Numbered from the stretch's first letter, positions 24,306 through 36,835 are shown. The stretch is DNA of 64,000 nt from Crotalaria pallida (GCA_037953625.1 CM075656.1:88865001-88929000), one strand, 5' to 3'. Program-made: numbers and translations. Notes: generated by a model from the sequence alone, not told the origin.

Positions 24306-24790
24306 TATCATGCAATCCAAAATTGGATGGTTGCTATGCAACCTTTTCTTAAACCAATAAGAAGTTGTCACCTATGCCATGTCATTATTGGAAGTAGTTA
24401 AACTTAGTTTTTTGCAATTTAGTCCAACATAAAAAATAAATTAAAAATTTAGTCATTTGTACTTATAGACAAATTATAACTTTTAATTTTAAAAAACATT
24501 ATTAAAAAAAATGAAAGTTGTTTGCAGCAACGTGAAGAAGATGAAGAAGAAGGGGAAGTTTTCATCCTAATGCAAACAACTTTAATTTTTTTTAATAATG
24601 TTTTTTAAAATTAAAAGTTATAATTTGTCTATAGGTACAAAAGACTAATTTTTAATTTAATTTTTACGTTGGACTAAATTGCAAAAAACTAATTTTAACT
24701 ACTTCAAATAATGACATGGCATAGGTAGCAACTTCTTATTGGTTTAAGAAAAGGTTGCATACTAACCATCCAATTTTGGATTGCATGATA
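24306..24790. mobile_element. Long near-perfect inverted repeat (485 bp)
   Basis: The left arm starts TATCATGCAATCCAAAATTGG and the right arm ends with its reverse complement. Pairing runs for about 215 bases per arm with few mismatches up to CAAACAACTT, leaving a loop of about 45 bases rich in GAAGAAG. No coding capacity. It is a foldback MITE, or a gene-derived inverted duplication whose transcript would form a long double strand. Confidence 0.75.
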
Positions 24791-24980
24791 GAAAAATTCA
24801 TATTTTTTTCCTTTGTTTTTTTAGCATGAGGAGTAAATGCATCAGGGTTTAAATCCGAACACACCGGTACTTTTTAGTTTTTATAACGTACTCTACAACT
24901 ATAGTTACGTCTTAAAAATATTTACAAATGCATTGTCTACTCAAATTAATTCCTAAGACACTAATACTACTTTATGTAAC

Positions 24981-25237
24981 TCTACAAGACTATACTTTTT
25001 TTTTGATGAACCAGGGTATCCACCCGCGCAACTGGGTGACTAATCCCTCGCATCACGGTTGGGCCCTTTCGGGGGCGATGCTCCCAGTAAGGCTTGCTCC
25101 ATTCACATGCGCCTCGGGTACGACTCGAATCCGCGACCACATGCGCCTCGGGTACGACTCGAACCCGCGACCATATGCTTAAGGAACACAAGCCCCTTCC
25201 ACTTGTGCCAGCCTCCACTGGTTCTACAAGACTATAC
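24981..25237 (-). mobile_element. tRNA-derived SINE, family S3, with internal duplication
   Basis: The perfect 15-base duplication TCTACAAGACTATAC at 24981-24995 and 25223-25237 bounds 227 bases. On the minus strand it starts AACCAGTGGAGGCTGGC, contains GGTTCGAGTCG (B box) and ends in an A tail (T run near 24996-25004). About 37 bases around the B box (CACATGCGCCTCGGGTACGA) are tandemly doubled. Confidence 0.85.
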
Positions 25238-26211
25238 CTAAGCTGTCTCCTAAAAATATCTACAAATGAATTGTCTTTTAAAAATGTGAATATAAAGTTA
25301 AGCCAAATTTTAAGATTTTTTCAACACGGAACCAAAATAATGGATAGCAATTTTTATTAACTAATGATATATTTAAGAAATGCAACATGTTTAATTATAT
25401 GTTTAGTACCCCAATAAAATTTAAGGTCATGTTAACCGGTGTATTGCTAATAAGAATATGTATGTAAGAATATTGATTAAAAAAAAATACTGTACGAAGC
25501 ATATAAGTTTTGTATCGAAAAGTTGAATAATCTCTTAAATGTTCAAAATTTTGAAAAATTCACTACTTTTCAATGCACCCTATTTAATTTTGGCTTAAAT
25601 TCCAAATTAGTTCATATAAATATTGGTATATTTGAAATTAGTCCTTACATTTTTTTTATCTCTACTTTTTCGTTTCGTTTCGGTTTTTGTTTTTGTCGTC
25701 AATTTTTGAAGAAAAATGCTGAAGTGGTCTAACGGGATAGAGACCAAAACTAAAACGAAGAGGAAAAGTAAAGACCAAAAACTCTAGATAGTAAAAATAT
25801 GGAGACCAAATCAAAATTATATTTATATGATCCTAAACCGTACTTGATGGTGGGGATCAAAACCAAAACAAAATAAAAAAGCAAGGATCAAAATTCAAAA
25901 AATAAAATAAAATGTGAGCATTAATTAATTTCAAAGACATCAATATTTATAGTAACCAATTTGAAATATAATAATGCACTACGTACTCATTAACATTTCA
26001 CCAAAATTTACTATCTCTGCTCCACAATCAAGAATGGTAAAATTAAAATAAAAATTGTTTTAAACTAAAGTTAAAGTAATTAATGAAAATTTTAGAAATT
26101 GTAAACTTTTTCAATTTGTTACCATGCATGGTCGGATAGAGGAAGTATCATCTTTTAGTTCTTTATGTTCAGCTCTTATTAGGGTTAAGATTAGTGTCCC
26201 CAAGAAAATTT
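25238..26211. other. Intergenic, nothing recognised
   Basis: AT-rich; includes blocks of the kind 'gaccaaaactaaaacgaag' seen in tails of old foldback elements, too decayed to bound. Confidence 0.4.
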
Positions 26212-26532
26212 TACTCCCTCCGTTGCATTTTAAGTAACGTTTAAGGTAATGCACGTATATAGATTAAAGTTAATATTGTTGATGTTAATTTACCAATGGA
26301 AAAGGGTCTGCTTTGAAAAAAATACACTTAACAACTCATATTTATCATTATACTCAATTTAATGCAAGGTAATAGTAATAAATAAGGGTAAATAAGAACT
26401 AAATGCTAGCTGTTAAGTTCACCAAAAAAAAATGCTAGCTGTTAATATTTGTTATATTTTTTATGATGACAGATATATGGAATAAAGTAAAAACAATAAA
26501 ACGCTGGTTAAACTGGAATGAAAAAAGTATTA
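26212..26532. mobile_element. Diverged MITE of the CTCCCTCC type
   Basis: Starts TACTCCCTCCGTTGCATT and ends near GGAATGAAAAAAGTA. The terminal inverted repeats are weak on the right. About 320 bases, no coding sequence. Confidence 0.45.
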
Positions 26533-26932
26533 AATAATATTTTTTTATACTATTTCCCGTTTATATAAAGAGGCTTTTTATAACGTTGAATTTATTAGGA
26601 TGTAAAAAAAAATTAAAAACCAAAAAATAAAAAATAAAAAATAAAAAATAAAACCAGCAGTTTAGAATTAAAAATCTCTAAAGTTTATACAAGACATCAA
26701 CCCTAAATATATGAGTAATTCCGAATCCAAATTATGCAACCACTACATTAGTCCTTATCATTTATTTTGAAGGATAGCTAGTGTTTTTAATGCATCATAA
26801 ACCAATATACTGTGTTGCAACGTATACTTGTCATTTTAATGCATCATAAAAAGCATTATATATCTAAATTATTTTTATTAAGAATGTGAATTTTAAAAAA
26901 ATAATGAAAAAGTTCAAAAGTATTATAAATTA

Positions 26933-27430
26933 AGGCTTAATTATGTCACAAGTCCCTAAAGTTTTGGGTACTTTTGTTAGATACCCTTGTACTTTTTTGT
27001 TCAATGTTTAACTCCCGAAGTTACTTCTGGGTTTGTCATATACCCCTATTACCAATTCTGGCCAACTTTGATGACATGTAACATCAGAATCCTAGTCAAA
27101 CGCAGGAGGTTGGTCATGTGGTGCCGCGTGATATCACATGGGCTAAGACGACTTCTCTCTTCAATTCTCTTTTTTCTTTTTTTATTTAACTAAAAATATA
27201 AAAATATTTAGTTTTTTAGATTTTTTTAAAAAAAAGGATCTTTGCTCACGGGGCATCAGGTGCTTAACCTCTTACGTCTGATCAGGATTCCGATGTTACA
27301 TGTCAGCAGAATTGGTAACAGGGGTATATGACAAACCCACAAGTAACTTCGGGAAGTCAGACATTGAAAAAAAAATAAGAATATCTGACAAAAGTACCTA
27401 AACTTCAGAGACTTCTGACATAATTAAGCC
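26933..27430. mobile_element. Foldback MITE, family E, copy 1
   Basis: Ends GGCTTAATTATGTCACAAG and, reversed, GGCTTAATTATGTCAGAAG. The arms of about 180 bases pair (for example CCGATGTTACATGTCA against TGACATGTAACATC) around a T-rich centre. A second copy with the same arms is at 51835-52354. Confidence 0.75.
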
Positions 27431-28399
27431 ATAAATTTAAATAATATTTTTTTAAATTTTTTTATTTGTTTTTTGTAAATTTAATTATTTTTTTAAATTC
27501 CGTTTGTCATGTCAGCATTAACGGCAAAATTTAACAGCAGGGACCAAAACCAAATTTTTTTGAACTTTTAAGGACTAAGACCTGTCAAATAAAAAAATAG
27601 GGACTAAAACCAAAACACGATCAACTTTCGGAGACCAAAAACTTAAATAAGCCTTTTTTTATATATATATATTTTAGTAAACGTAACCATAAAATACATG
27701 ATTTTTTTTCTTATATTCCAAATGGAAATTAAAGTACATTCCAAGATGGTTTATATATGGGCTCAAATGTTTGTTATTGACTCAGAAGATTACTTGACTA
27801 ATTTTGCATGCCAACATTAACCTGAGGAATCAATGCCAATTGAAAACATAACTCTAATGATGAATTGTATCTCTAGCTAACTCTTGCATTCACAGTATAG
27901 AAAATAATAATAATAATAATGAGAAATTATTAGGCAATTATTATTGGTCCGATTTTGAATACATCACTATCATTTTATATCTATTTTATGTTCTTTTTAA
28001 CTAAAAAGGGTATTAAATAGTTGAGATGAGTCCATAACCATAAACCTAAACTAACTAATAATTTTTCAAAAATAAGGTTCTCCATATCGATCAAATTTAT
28101 AAAGAACAGATCTTTTGGCAACTTGTTAGCTATTAATATCATCATTAGACAAAAAAAAATCCAAAAATGAAAACACCAAATTAATTAATAATAGTAGATC
28201 TGTAGATGTAACTTATAATGTATACTTGGCAGAATGGCAGTTTCCATTACAGGGAACTTAAACTATATCACTATATCAGTTCCCAACTCTGCTTCCTACA
28301 CAGTCCCACACTGATTATATATAGACTATTGAAGCTATTCTTATTGTAATTATTATTATCATTATAATTATAACTACAGTCCAACACTGATAATATATA
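27431..28399. other. Intergenic, nothing recognised
   Basis: Contains 'ggaccaaaaccaaa' style remnants of a foldback element (27520-27655) and short (TAA)n near 27907. The rest is AT-rich. Confidence 0.4.
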
Positions 28400-28681
28400 T
28401 TAAGGTTTAAATGATCTAGCAAGACGAGTTTGTGATTTCCCCTTATTATTATGGTAACTCACAACCATCATCCCTCCAAAGCGTGCAGCTACCTCCCTGC
28501 TATTCATGGCAGGCTCTTCCTTCTCATTATTGGGCACTTGATGATGATGAACCATCCACCTTCCTAGGGGCCTTCGAGGTGCAGTAACAGTAGCAGTAGC
28601 AGGTGCACCATAAAACCTGTCTATCAGTGCAAAGCCTTCCATACCAATCTCTGTGAGATCTGCCGCTGCTGCTGGTGCCAT
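28400..28681 (-). CDS. Small protein of a local four-member family, unknown function
   Basis: 93 residues starting MAPAAAADLTEIGMEGFALID. The first block (DLTEIGMEGFALIDRFYG, residues 8-25), a central RW, then EEPAMNSREVAARFGGMMVV (about 56-75) align without gaps of note to the member at 21500. The C-terminus keeps the final FKP but has lost the NRWG word. Between the blocks is a low-complexity Ala/Thr/Pro stretch and a His-rich HHHQ. There is no signal peptide or membrane segment. A TATA box lies about 145 bases upstream inside the cassette shared with two other members, which supports a real transcribed gene. The function is unknown. Confidence 0.75.
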   Translation of the reverse strand: MAPAAAADLTEIGMEGFALIDRFYGAPATATVTAPRRPLGRWMVHHHQVPNNEKEEPAMNSREVAARFGGMMVVSYHNNKGKSQTRLARSFKP

Positions 28682-28792
28682 ATATATGTATATGACTATA
28701 TATGGATTAGATTCTCAAGAAAACAGTAAAAGAGAAATTAGTTTATGTATGTGGTGAATTGAAATATAGTGCTTTTTTTTATGTGTTATCTT

Positions 28793-28870
28793 GTTTCTTG
28801 ATTCAAAACAAGAAGCTCAAGTCCCTTTTATATAGAAAGTAGAATAAAGTGGTTCTTTAGCTTCCCCTGC
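28793..28870 (-). promoter_or_regulatory. Core promoter and leader of the 28.7-kb small gene
   Basis: On the minus strand, in order: GAAGCTAAAGAACC (28851-28864), TATATAAAAGGGACTTG (about 28818-28834), GTTTTGAATCAAGAAAC (28793-28809). These match the cassettes at 21866-21945 and 50125-50200. Confidence 0.7.
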
Positions 28871-28871
28871 A

Positions 28872-29710
28872 ATGAAGCATTAAATGCGGAGTGAGGGGAC
28901 CGACCAAGAATATAATATTTCTTTATTCATTTTGGATGGATAAGAGAACTCTCTAAAGACCTCCCAGCTAAAAGAAACTAATTTAATTTAAAACAATTTT
29001 AAAACTTTATTTTTTTTTACCATGAGTTTTATGATCGAAAACCAAAAATTAATGTGGTATATGAATTATCAAAATAAATCTTGTATTATTATCAAAACAT
29101 TTTTCATGCATATCTCAAAGATCACGCATCATGCTTAATGTTGGCGATGTTCATAGCGTTCAAATTTTTAATATAAACACTTGTACTAATCCAAAATTAA
29201 ACTTGGAGTTATAAAATGTAAACTTTTAAATTCAAATTTCAATAATATGGCTAACTTCCTCCTTCCCTTCTAAAATAATGAATTTTACATGGCCTATATA
29301 ATAAATATATGTTAAATTTAATCTTTAGAGTAGAAAATAAGTAGCTAAATTAAATAATTTTTATTGAATGAAAATAAGATATTTAATGAGTAGTTTTATA
29401 ATATATATTTTTTAAATGAATAGTTTTATAATATATTTTTTTTTGTGAAAAATAGTTTTATAATATTAAACTTAGTTTTTTAAAGTATTTTAATTATTAA
29501 CTATTATCATCAATTTTAAAAGTTGAGATTAAACAAACCAAAAAAAAAAAAAATCACTAGTATTTCAATCCCATGGTGTGAATAGGATCTCGGTCAGAGA
29601 TTTTATTTTCAAGTATGTGGCAGTCTTAAAGGCATAGAGGGATCATCGTGAATCTTATTCCTTCTCTCTTTTTCTTTATAAAAAATTATAAATCTTTCCA
29701 TTAAACCTTT

Positions 29711-29773
<63 letters not shown>

Positions 29774-30309
29774 AAGCTAAGAAAGCATATTCACTCTCAA
29801 GAGCTTGGCGATTATGTTTTCTTTGATACGCTTCCATGCTGAAATGATTTGGCCGGTGGGTGTGATGGCTTTCAAGAGGCTTATTATTTAGTATTTACTA
29901 TTCTGTATACTGAATAAATGTATACTGAATAAATGTACAATAGATATAGCGAAGATTATTTACGAATAAAATACATATTTTTCCTTAAAAAAAATACAGG
30001 GAGTATTTAATTTGGCCGGTTTAATTTGCTGTTGGTGAGAATTCCACTCCATTAGAAAAAAATATCTACTAGTACTATATAGGAGTATTCGTTTGTTGAA
30101 TCCATATATATCTGCCGCGCTTGTTTGCACCATTATTGCATTGTTAAGTTCGTAGATTCTCAGTCACTCACTTGCGGAGTAGTTTCATCACATATAATTG
30201 TCATGCTTCGAGATTTGAATTCGACCTCACTTGACACTTTTATCTTGCGGTTTTACCACTTGAAAGTTGAAACCGATTTTTGGGTACAATTAACTCAGTA
30301 TGTAGTTAT
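28872..30309. other. Intergenic, AT-rich, with a TA microsatellite
   Basis: A (TA)n tract of about 54 bases lies at about 29717-29770. No gene or boundable element is recognised. Confidence 0.5.
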
Positions 30310-30609
30310 TGCTCCCTCGATCCTTATTATAAGACATATTTAACAGAATTACACATACCAAAGAAAGTGGTTGGTTTTATGAATTCTATGACAATAAATT
30401 GTAACATTACAATTTTACCCCCTTAACTTTTTTTGGAAAATTCACACTCATTAATGAACAACAAAAAACAAATATACAGATAGTCAAATCATTTAATAAG
30501 AGCATAAAAGAGAAAAATCAATAAATGATGCATAAAAAAATAAAGTGATTATAATTAGGATCAATAAAACTTTCTAGAATGTGCCCTATAAATAAGACCG
30601 GAGAAAGTA
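30310..30609. mobile_element. MITE family A, copy 2
   Basis: Starts GCTCCCTCGATCCTTATTAT and ends ATAAGACCGGAGAAAGTA. The body follows family A copy 1 closely (AAAGTGGTTGGTTTTATGAA). Confidence 0.8.
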
Positions 30610-31990
30610 TTTATTATGGTTAGGTATGGACGTATGGTTAACAAGTGCCCTTAACATTATTAAAAAGGAAAATGCTAAAAAGTAGTGCTCTTAAAGCATT
30701 GGTTAAGAAAACAAAAGAGATAGCTTTACTTTGAAAAATGGTGAATTTAAAATTTTGAGAACTAATAGACTAGAATTTTCAATGCAAGTTTTCCTTTAAT
30801 GTATTCCTTAACCAATGCCCTTAGGACACTGGTTAGCAATACCCAATTAAAAATAGTAAAACAATCATAAATATTAATCATTCCTTCAAAATCTCTAAAT
30901 TTCACATCTTTATATGAAAATATATTAATTTTAGTTTCTTAACAAGTATCCTAAAATGACATTTGTTAGCCTTTTTCATTATTATTTTTCATTGATTGAA
31001 AGGTATGAAAATACATATTTTTTTCTTTACATATATCCGATCTTCATTTTTTTTTTAAAAAAAAAATTAATTTTACAAGGATATAAAAGACCTCCAATTT
31101 CTAAATTTTAAGACTTGACCATGTGGGTCAAATCCATTTGTCAATCTAATTTATTTGTTTCTTTTATTAACCTCTTATGATTTATCATAAAGATAAATAA
31201 TGTTATAATTATGAAGAACAACACTCCCTCCGTTCAGTGATGGATCCAAGAATTTCTACTTGTAGGAATGATCCATGTAATAATAAAAATTTAATATTAT
31301 AAATTTATATTAATTACTAGTGTGAGTATATTGATACTAAACCCTTAAAACATATAAATCATATGCAAAAATTATATAACAATAATATTGTACACATAAT
31401 AATAAAACTCAAAATAGAGAAATATCCAATTAAGATTTTTATAATTTGTTCTCTATGAGTTATCATATTTTTTCTTTTGGGTTACATTTATTAATAAGCT
31501 AGAAAAAATGTATGAAATTGTGTAGCTTAAAATTACTCCATCTGTGCTTAAATATAAGGATCGTGCGTGAATTTTTCATTGGTCTTATTTATCGGTTCAT
31601 TTTCAATTTTAAATGACATAAATTGTTTTTTTTTTCACAAATACTCATATTTACTCTAACACTTTTTACATTTTTAATGTTAATTATATGAGTAATTTTA
31701 AAAAAGTACAGAAAATATTATCAAGGTGTATATAACTATATATTATTAAAAATCGGAACTCTAATATATACTTTTTCAAGTCCAAAATATATGCTCATTT
31801 TGTAAAGTCACTTTTATAATTATTATTGTAACATTAAAAAATATTGAGTATTTATATATAAAAAAATAATTAATGCTATTAAAAGTTGGAACATGATCTT
31901 ATATTTTAAAATATGAGGGATTTTTTTTTAAAAAAAAATATGGGGCAGTTATAATTACATGTTTTAGATTTTGAAATAGAAAAATGGAGA
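30610..31990. other. Intergenic, AT-rich, decayed MITE pieces
   Basis: Holds an inverted pair around 30680-30835 (GTAGTGCTCTTAAAGCATTGG against AATGCCCTTAGGACACTGG) and family-C-like scraps near 31540-31920. No gene is seen. Confidence 0.4.
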
Positions 31991-32138
31991 ATGCACCGAC
32001 AGTAAAAAGTTTTTTACACCATCAGTGCATCATTCGTCCTTCATCCATTTATGGTAGTTGACTTTTAGATTAAAGTAATACAAATGAATGGTAGATGATA
32101 GACTGATGGTGTAAAAAACTTTACACCGTCAGTGCATA
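31991..32138. mobile_element. Small MITE, family D, copy 2
   Basis: Termini ATGCACCGACAGTAAAAAG and TTTACACCGTCAGTGCAT are inverted repeats; the centre (TTGACTTTTAGATTAAAGTA) is short. Same layout as 7774-7919. Confidence 0.7.
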
Positions 32139-32396
32139 CCCATTAATCTCTTTGAAATATACAATATTACCAACTTGCTCTCACTGCACGTATTTTATTT
32201 AAAATGAACTTTTTAAGATAAAAGTAAAAAGTTAGCTACACGGTTAGAACTCATCGCCTTGGTGCACTTGAAATAACTAGCTCAACCATACAAACTTGCA
32301 CAAATTAGTATATACATCTCATATATGGGGCATACATAGTGGGGGCAATGGGGCATACATAGATCCGTCCTGCATCCGTTTCATATCAAGTACATG

Positions 32397-32397
<1 letters not shown>

Positions 32398-32458
<61 letters not shown>
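32398..32458. repeat. (TA)n microsatellite
   Basis: About 60 bases of uninterrupted TA dinucleotides. Similar tracts are at about 22783-22830, 29717-29770 and 56259-56300. Confidence 0.9.
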
Positions 32459-32463
<5 letters not shown>

Positions 32464-32741
32464 TTATATTATGGTATGCATTTCATATATATTTTTATAT
32501 TGTTCTTTTGATATTGTATTTTTTTTCCAACTTTACCCTCATTTGTCATAATCTTTTTTTCACCTCCAATATTTTTCTCTCTCTTTAATGATGATTACAT
32601 AGGAATATTAAAGTCAAAATACTTCAAACTCTTACATCATTTTACTATTTCTTAAAATCTGAACATAACCTTAAAACACATTATGTATGAAAATGAAGGG
32701 AGTATTAATTTTACATTGGATTTATAAAAATATAGTACGTA

Positions 32742-33040
32742 CTCCCTCCGATTCGTATTATAAGTCACATTCTATAATATTTTCTTGGTCTTAATTATAA
32801 GTCATTTAATATTTCCTATGCATCATTTATTGTTTTTTCTCTTTTTCCCTTATTAAATGCTTTGACTATCTTCTGTTAAAAAAAAAATGCTTTGACTATC
32901 TTAATTTTTTTTTGTTAATTAATGAGTGAATTATTCAAGAAAAATTGTGAGGGTAAAATTGTAATGTTACAATATATTCTCATATAGTAATTTATAAAAC
33001 TAACTATTTTCCTTCATATATGTAATTCGGTTAAATATAT
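32742..33040. mobile_element. MITE family A, reverse copy 3
   Basis: Starts GTACTCCCTCCGATTCG. The body is family A in reverse (CCTATGCATCATTTATTG... TTACAATATATTCTCATA... TGTAATTCGGTTAA). A 25-base piece near 32860-32905 (TGCTTTGACTATCTT) is duplicated. The right terminus is lost where the next MITE begins. Confidence 0.7.
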
Positions 33041-33103
33041 TACTCCCTCCAGCTCGAATTATAAGCAACAAAAAACGTACTTCTCTTGGTTTAAAATATA
33101 AGC

Positions 33104-33482
33104 TGTCTTGTTCTAGATCAGGTCGTTCACTAAGGCCACAGAGAGAGACCTAGTGAGGCGGTTTGACCTAGATTTGCTGTATGATTTTCTGAGTTTCACA
33201 GGTAACAGTGGGATAACCTGGGATGCCCTAATCACTGTGTGTGCAGTGTGAGCTTAGGGTTTAGAAAGCGTACCTGAGCCCCATGTAGCACTGTACTACT
33301 TATAGGGGTGGCTGGATGCCCTAATGGGCCAGCTGTAGTACGGCCCAGACAATCCAGCCCGTTATGAGCCGTGAGAGGATGTGACCGAGGTGGCTTATCG
33401 GCAGTTATCCTGTCCTTGTCGGCTTTAGGGGTGTGAAGGCCGAGTTGGGGAAGCAAGCTCAACCCGCTTAGGATATGCCTAT
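33104..33482 (-). repeat. Gypsy 3' LTR, first part (split)
   Basis: Matches 48694-49073 until the CCTAT point where the smaller element is inserted. The LTR continues at 39482. Confidence 0.9.
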
Positions 33483-34885
33483 TGTTGATATACTAGCAAG
33501 AGGACTAGGTCAGCAAGTAATATAGTTTGGAAGATCGAATATCGTCCCACAGGGATCGAAGTTGTTTCTAATAACTTTTCACCAATTTGTAATTATTAGT
33601 GCAACTTGTTATTGAATTTAAGAAGGAGAAGAAGAATAATAATAAAAGAATAAAAGAAGATTGAGGAGATAAGATGTATAGAAAGCAATAGAAAAAGGTT
33701 AGGAACTTGGTTTCGTTGTATGATTCACTTATTTTAACTATGATTTATATTTTCCTTTAATTATCCTTCAATTCATGGACTATTCCTCTCCAATAGCAAT
33801 AGTTAGACGTCTCTAACATTACCCTTATTTTCTATATATTTAATCCTTGATCCCTCAACAAATTACAATATAAGAAAATATCTATTCAGCACAAGGGAAT
33901 TAAAAAGCCATATAATCATCCAATTATATCCCTATATTTTGGACTGATTATACCATTAATTGCATGGCTTATTCAAAATCCCAACTCCCGTTGCGAATTA
34001 AGAAATCCAAAACATAAATTGCGCGGGTTTATGTATAAAATAAAACTCAATTAATGCATGAATCAAAAACAGCAAAATACTAAATCATAAATTAAAATAA
34101 GTTACATCATACAATTTACACCATGTTCCTAACAAGAGGTTTTAGTTACACATATAGAAATAAAGAAAACAGAAGCAAAGAGAAAACCTCATATCATAGA
34201 CAATACAGGTTAACTCTCCAAGAGACCTTCAATCCTTGTACCTTGCCTCCTTGCTCTCAATAGATGTTACTAACCTCTCTCTCTAATCCTAATTGAATTC
34301 TATGATCTCAAAACCTACTGAAAACTATTTACAAATCCTTTATTTAAAGAGTAAAACAAATCCTAAAATAAATCTTAATTAAATCTAATAGATAAGGTCC
34401 ATGTTTATCTTCTAATCTCTGACCAAATCTAAGATATGAAGCCAAATTAGACTTTTCTTCTTCTATTTTGTTCAGAATCTGGTCAATTGGGCCTCAAACA
34501 GGTACGCGCGCCCCAGGCGCACGCGACCTTGCTCCCCAGGCGCGCAAACTTTGATAATTGTTCTTTTCTTCACACACGCGCCTCAGGCGCACCCGTCCCC
34601 GCGCCTCAGGCGCGTGGGACCTACTTCGGCTCCGTTTTGCTCCGTTCTTTTTTCATTTGCAAGATCTTTTCGTCCTCTTTTCAGGTCCATAAATATTTTA
34701 TCCATTTAAGCTCTAAAAAGTACCTGAAACACTAACAAACGGATCAAAACGCTCAAAGGACCCTAAACTACTAAAAATAATTAAAATCTAATAAAAAGTC
34801 CTAAATTTGCTAGAGAAACAAGCCAAATACATAGTATAAGGGAGTCAAATCAATGCTCAAATCTATATATATTGGACCCAAATCA
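33483..34885 (-). repeat. 3' LTR of non-autonomous element 2
   Basis: Contains four GC-rich words of the type GCGCCCCAGGCGCA and GCGCCTCAGGCGC between 34504 and 34618, and borders the tract CTAAGTTTGGGGGAG (minus strand, 34886-34900). Confidence 0.9.
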
Positions 34886-36142
34886 CTCCCCCAAACTTAG
34901 CATTTTGCATGTCCCAGGCAAAAGTAAAATAAAAATTCTAAACAAAAGACAAACTCCCTAAATCAACATGAACACACCTAATCTAAGACTACGACTCATC
35001 ACTTCGACACATATTATCATAAACTATTTACACAATTACATACTAGTTAACGTAACAATCCCATTCAGAACTCAGAACTAGCGAACACTCTCAACCTCTC
35101 AATTGTTTCTCTCAAAAGTGTATAAGGGTCATATTTTCAATTCACTCAAGTTAAACAATGATAATGTGTTACCATAGGCTTGAACATAGACCAATATCTC
35201 CACTGAAATTATTGAATGCATGCAAAAATCAAAGGGTCTTATTTTTGGTTGTAATGGGGCCATGGCTAAAAGTGTTAGGTGGGATAAAAGAAAGAAGGGA
35301 TAAAACAAAGGTTAACTTGCAAAAATATTTACAAAAACAAGTTTCCCTCAAAAACCATGAATGAGCAATGAATACAATAAAGACTCACACTCGTATCAGG
35401 AACATTTATTCTTCCTTTCTTTTCCAAATTTTTTTTTCTATTCTCTTCCTTTACATTTGTTATTTTTTTTTAATTCTCTTTTTTTTTCTTCTTTGAAAGA
35501 GAAATAGAATTCATACACTTTTCACCAATTACTTTCACTTTTTCTTTCTATATTCCTCTCAATTTCTCATTCAAAATTCCCAAGGTACTAACAAAGAATA
35601 TGCAATAAATGCAAGGTGCCAAAGAAAAATCATAATGTCTCATAAGGCTCAAAATGGGCAACTAAGGGAAAATTATCAATGCCAAACATCTGAAGGCCAC
35701 AAAAACACATCCTAAGTGCCTTAATCATCTTAATGCATGCAATCAACTATCAATTTTGAAATGGTCACAGGTCAAGTTCTAGAAGACAATATCAAAGTGA
35801 ACACACTCATGAAAAAAAATAGGGGTCTCAAAATTAAAATAAATCAATAATAACATACCCCATCAATATAAGGCTCAAAATCTCACAGGGCTAAAGTCAG
35901 TTCACTGATCACAAGTTCTGAAAGCATTTGTCGAAATAACCCAGTCACCGTAATCATATACAGCTCAATCAAATAGAGTCGAATACCAATGAGTCTAAGT
36001 CCTAAACTAAGTATGTACATGAATCAAAAGAGAAAAAGTCGTAAGGTTAGAAAAATTAATTACTTTTGCTAAGGACACAAACCAATACCAATATGGGAGA
36101 AAAATTCAGATCTGAAAAATTTTAATTTTTTATTTTGTATAT

Positions 36143-36180
36143 ACTCCCCCAAACTTAGATGTTGGCTTGTCCTCAAGCAA
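36143..36180 (-). other. Internal purine tract of non-autonomous element 2
   Basis: On the minus strand TTGCTTGAGGACAAGCCA is followed by ATCTAAGTTTGGGGGAG, the same arrangement as at 10318-10350 in element 1 and a repeat of the LTR-adjacent tract. Confidence 0.6.
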
Positions 36181-36299
36181 ACTAATCTACCCTAAAACTA
36201 CAAAATAAAAATTAAAAACTACCTAAAAAGCTGGACAATATTTTTGGTGAGGTACAGGGGCCTGAGGTGTAATATTGAAAAAAATTGGGGCTAATGGGG

Positions 36300-36835
36300 T
36301 CCAAATCCTACAAAAACAAATCTAATCCTAAAATAAATCTATCCCTAAAAAATAGAAAATAAAAAAAAACGAAAATAAAAAAAAATCTATTCTAAAAATA
36401 ATCCTAAGATAAATCTAATCCTAAAAAGATAAAACAAATTCCTAAAAGATATAAAAAAAACTAATCCAATCCTAAAAGATAAAACAAACTCCTAAAAAGA
36501 TAAAAAAAAAACTAATTTGCCTAAAAGATAAGATAAACAAAATATCTATTACTAAAAATAAAAAAAATACTAGAGATAAAAAAAAAATAAATCTAATCCC
36601 AAAAAGATAAAACAAATTCCTAAAAAGATATAACAAATTCCTAAAAGATATAAAACTAATCTAATCCTAAAAGATAAGATAAAAAAAATATCTGTTACAA
36701 AAAAAAAAGATAAAAAATAAATCTAATCCTAAGAGATAAGATAAAACTAATCCTAAGAGATAACATAAAAAAATATCTATAAAGAAATAAAGAAATAAAA
36801 ATAAATCTAATCCTAAGAGATAAGATGGTAGAATC
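36300..36835. repeat. A-rich degenerate tandem array
   Basis: About 530 bases built from units such as AAATCTAATCCTAAAAGATA and ACAAATTCCTAAAAGATAT in variable number, inside element 2 between its reading frame and the internal purine tract. Confidence 0.75.

Noticed and set aside
32296..32588. Tyr-Ile repeat proteins
   Set aside because: Direct translation of a (TA)n microsatellite; the same applies to frames at 22644 and 56238.
33232..33462. 76-residue frame on the minus strand, repeated near 48822-49190
   Set aside because: Both lie in the gypsy LTR and only reflect LTR copies, not a gene.
34487..34735. 82-residue frame repeated at 39078-39326
   Set aside because: Same sequence in the two LTRs of the nested element; its Pro/Ala-rich part is the translation of the GC-rich palindromes.
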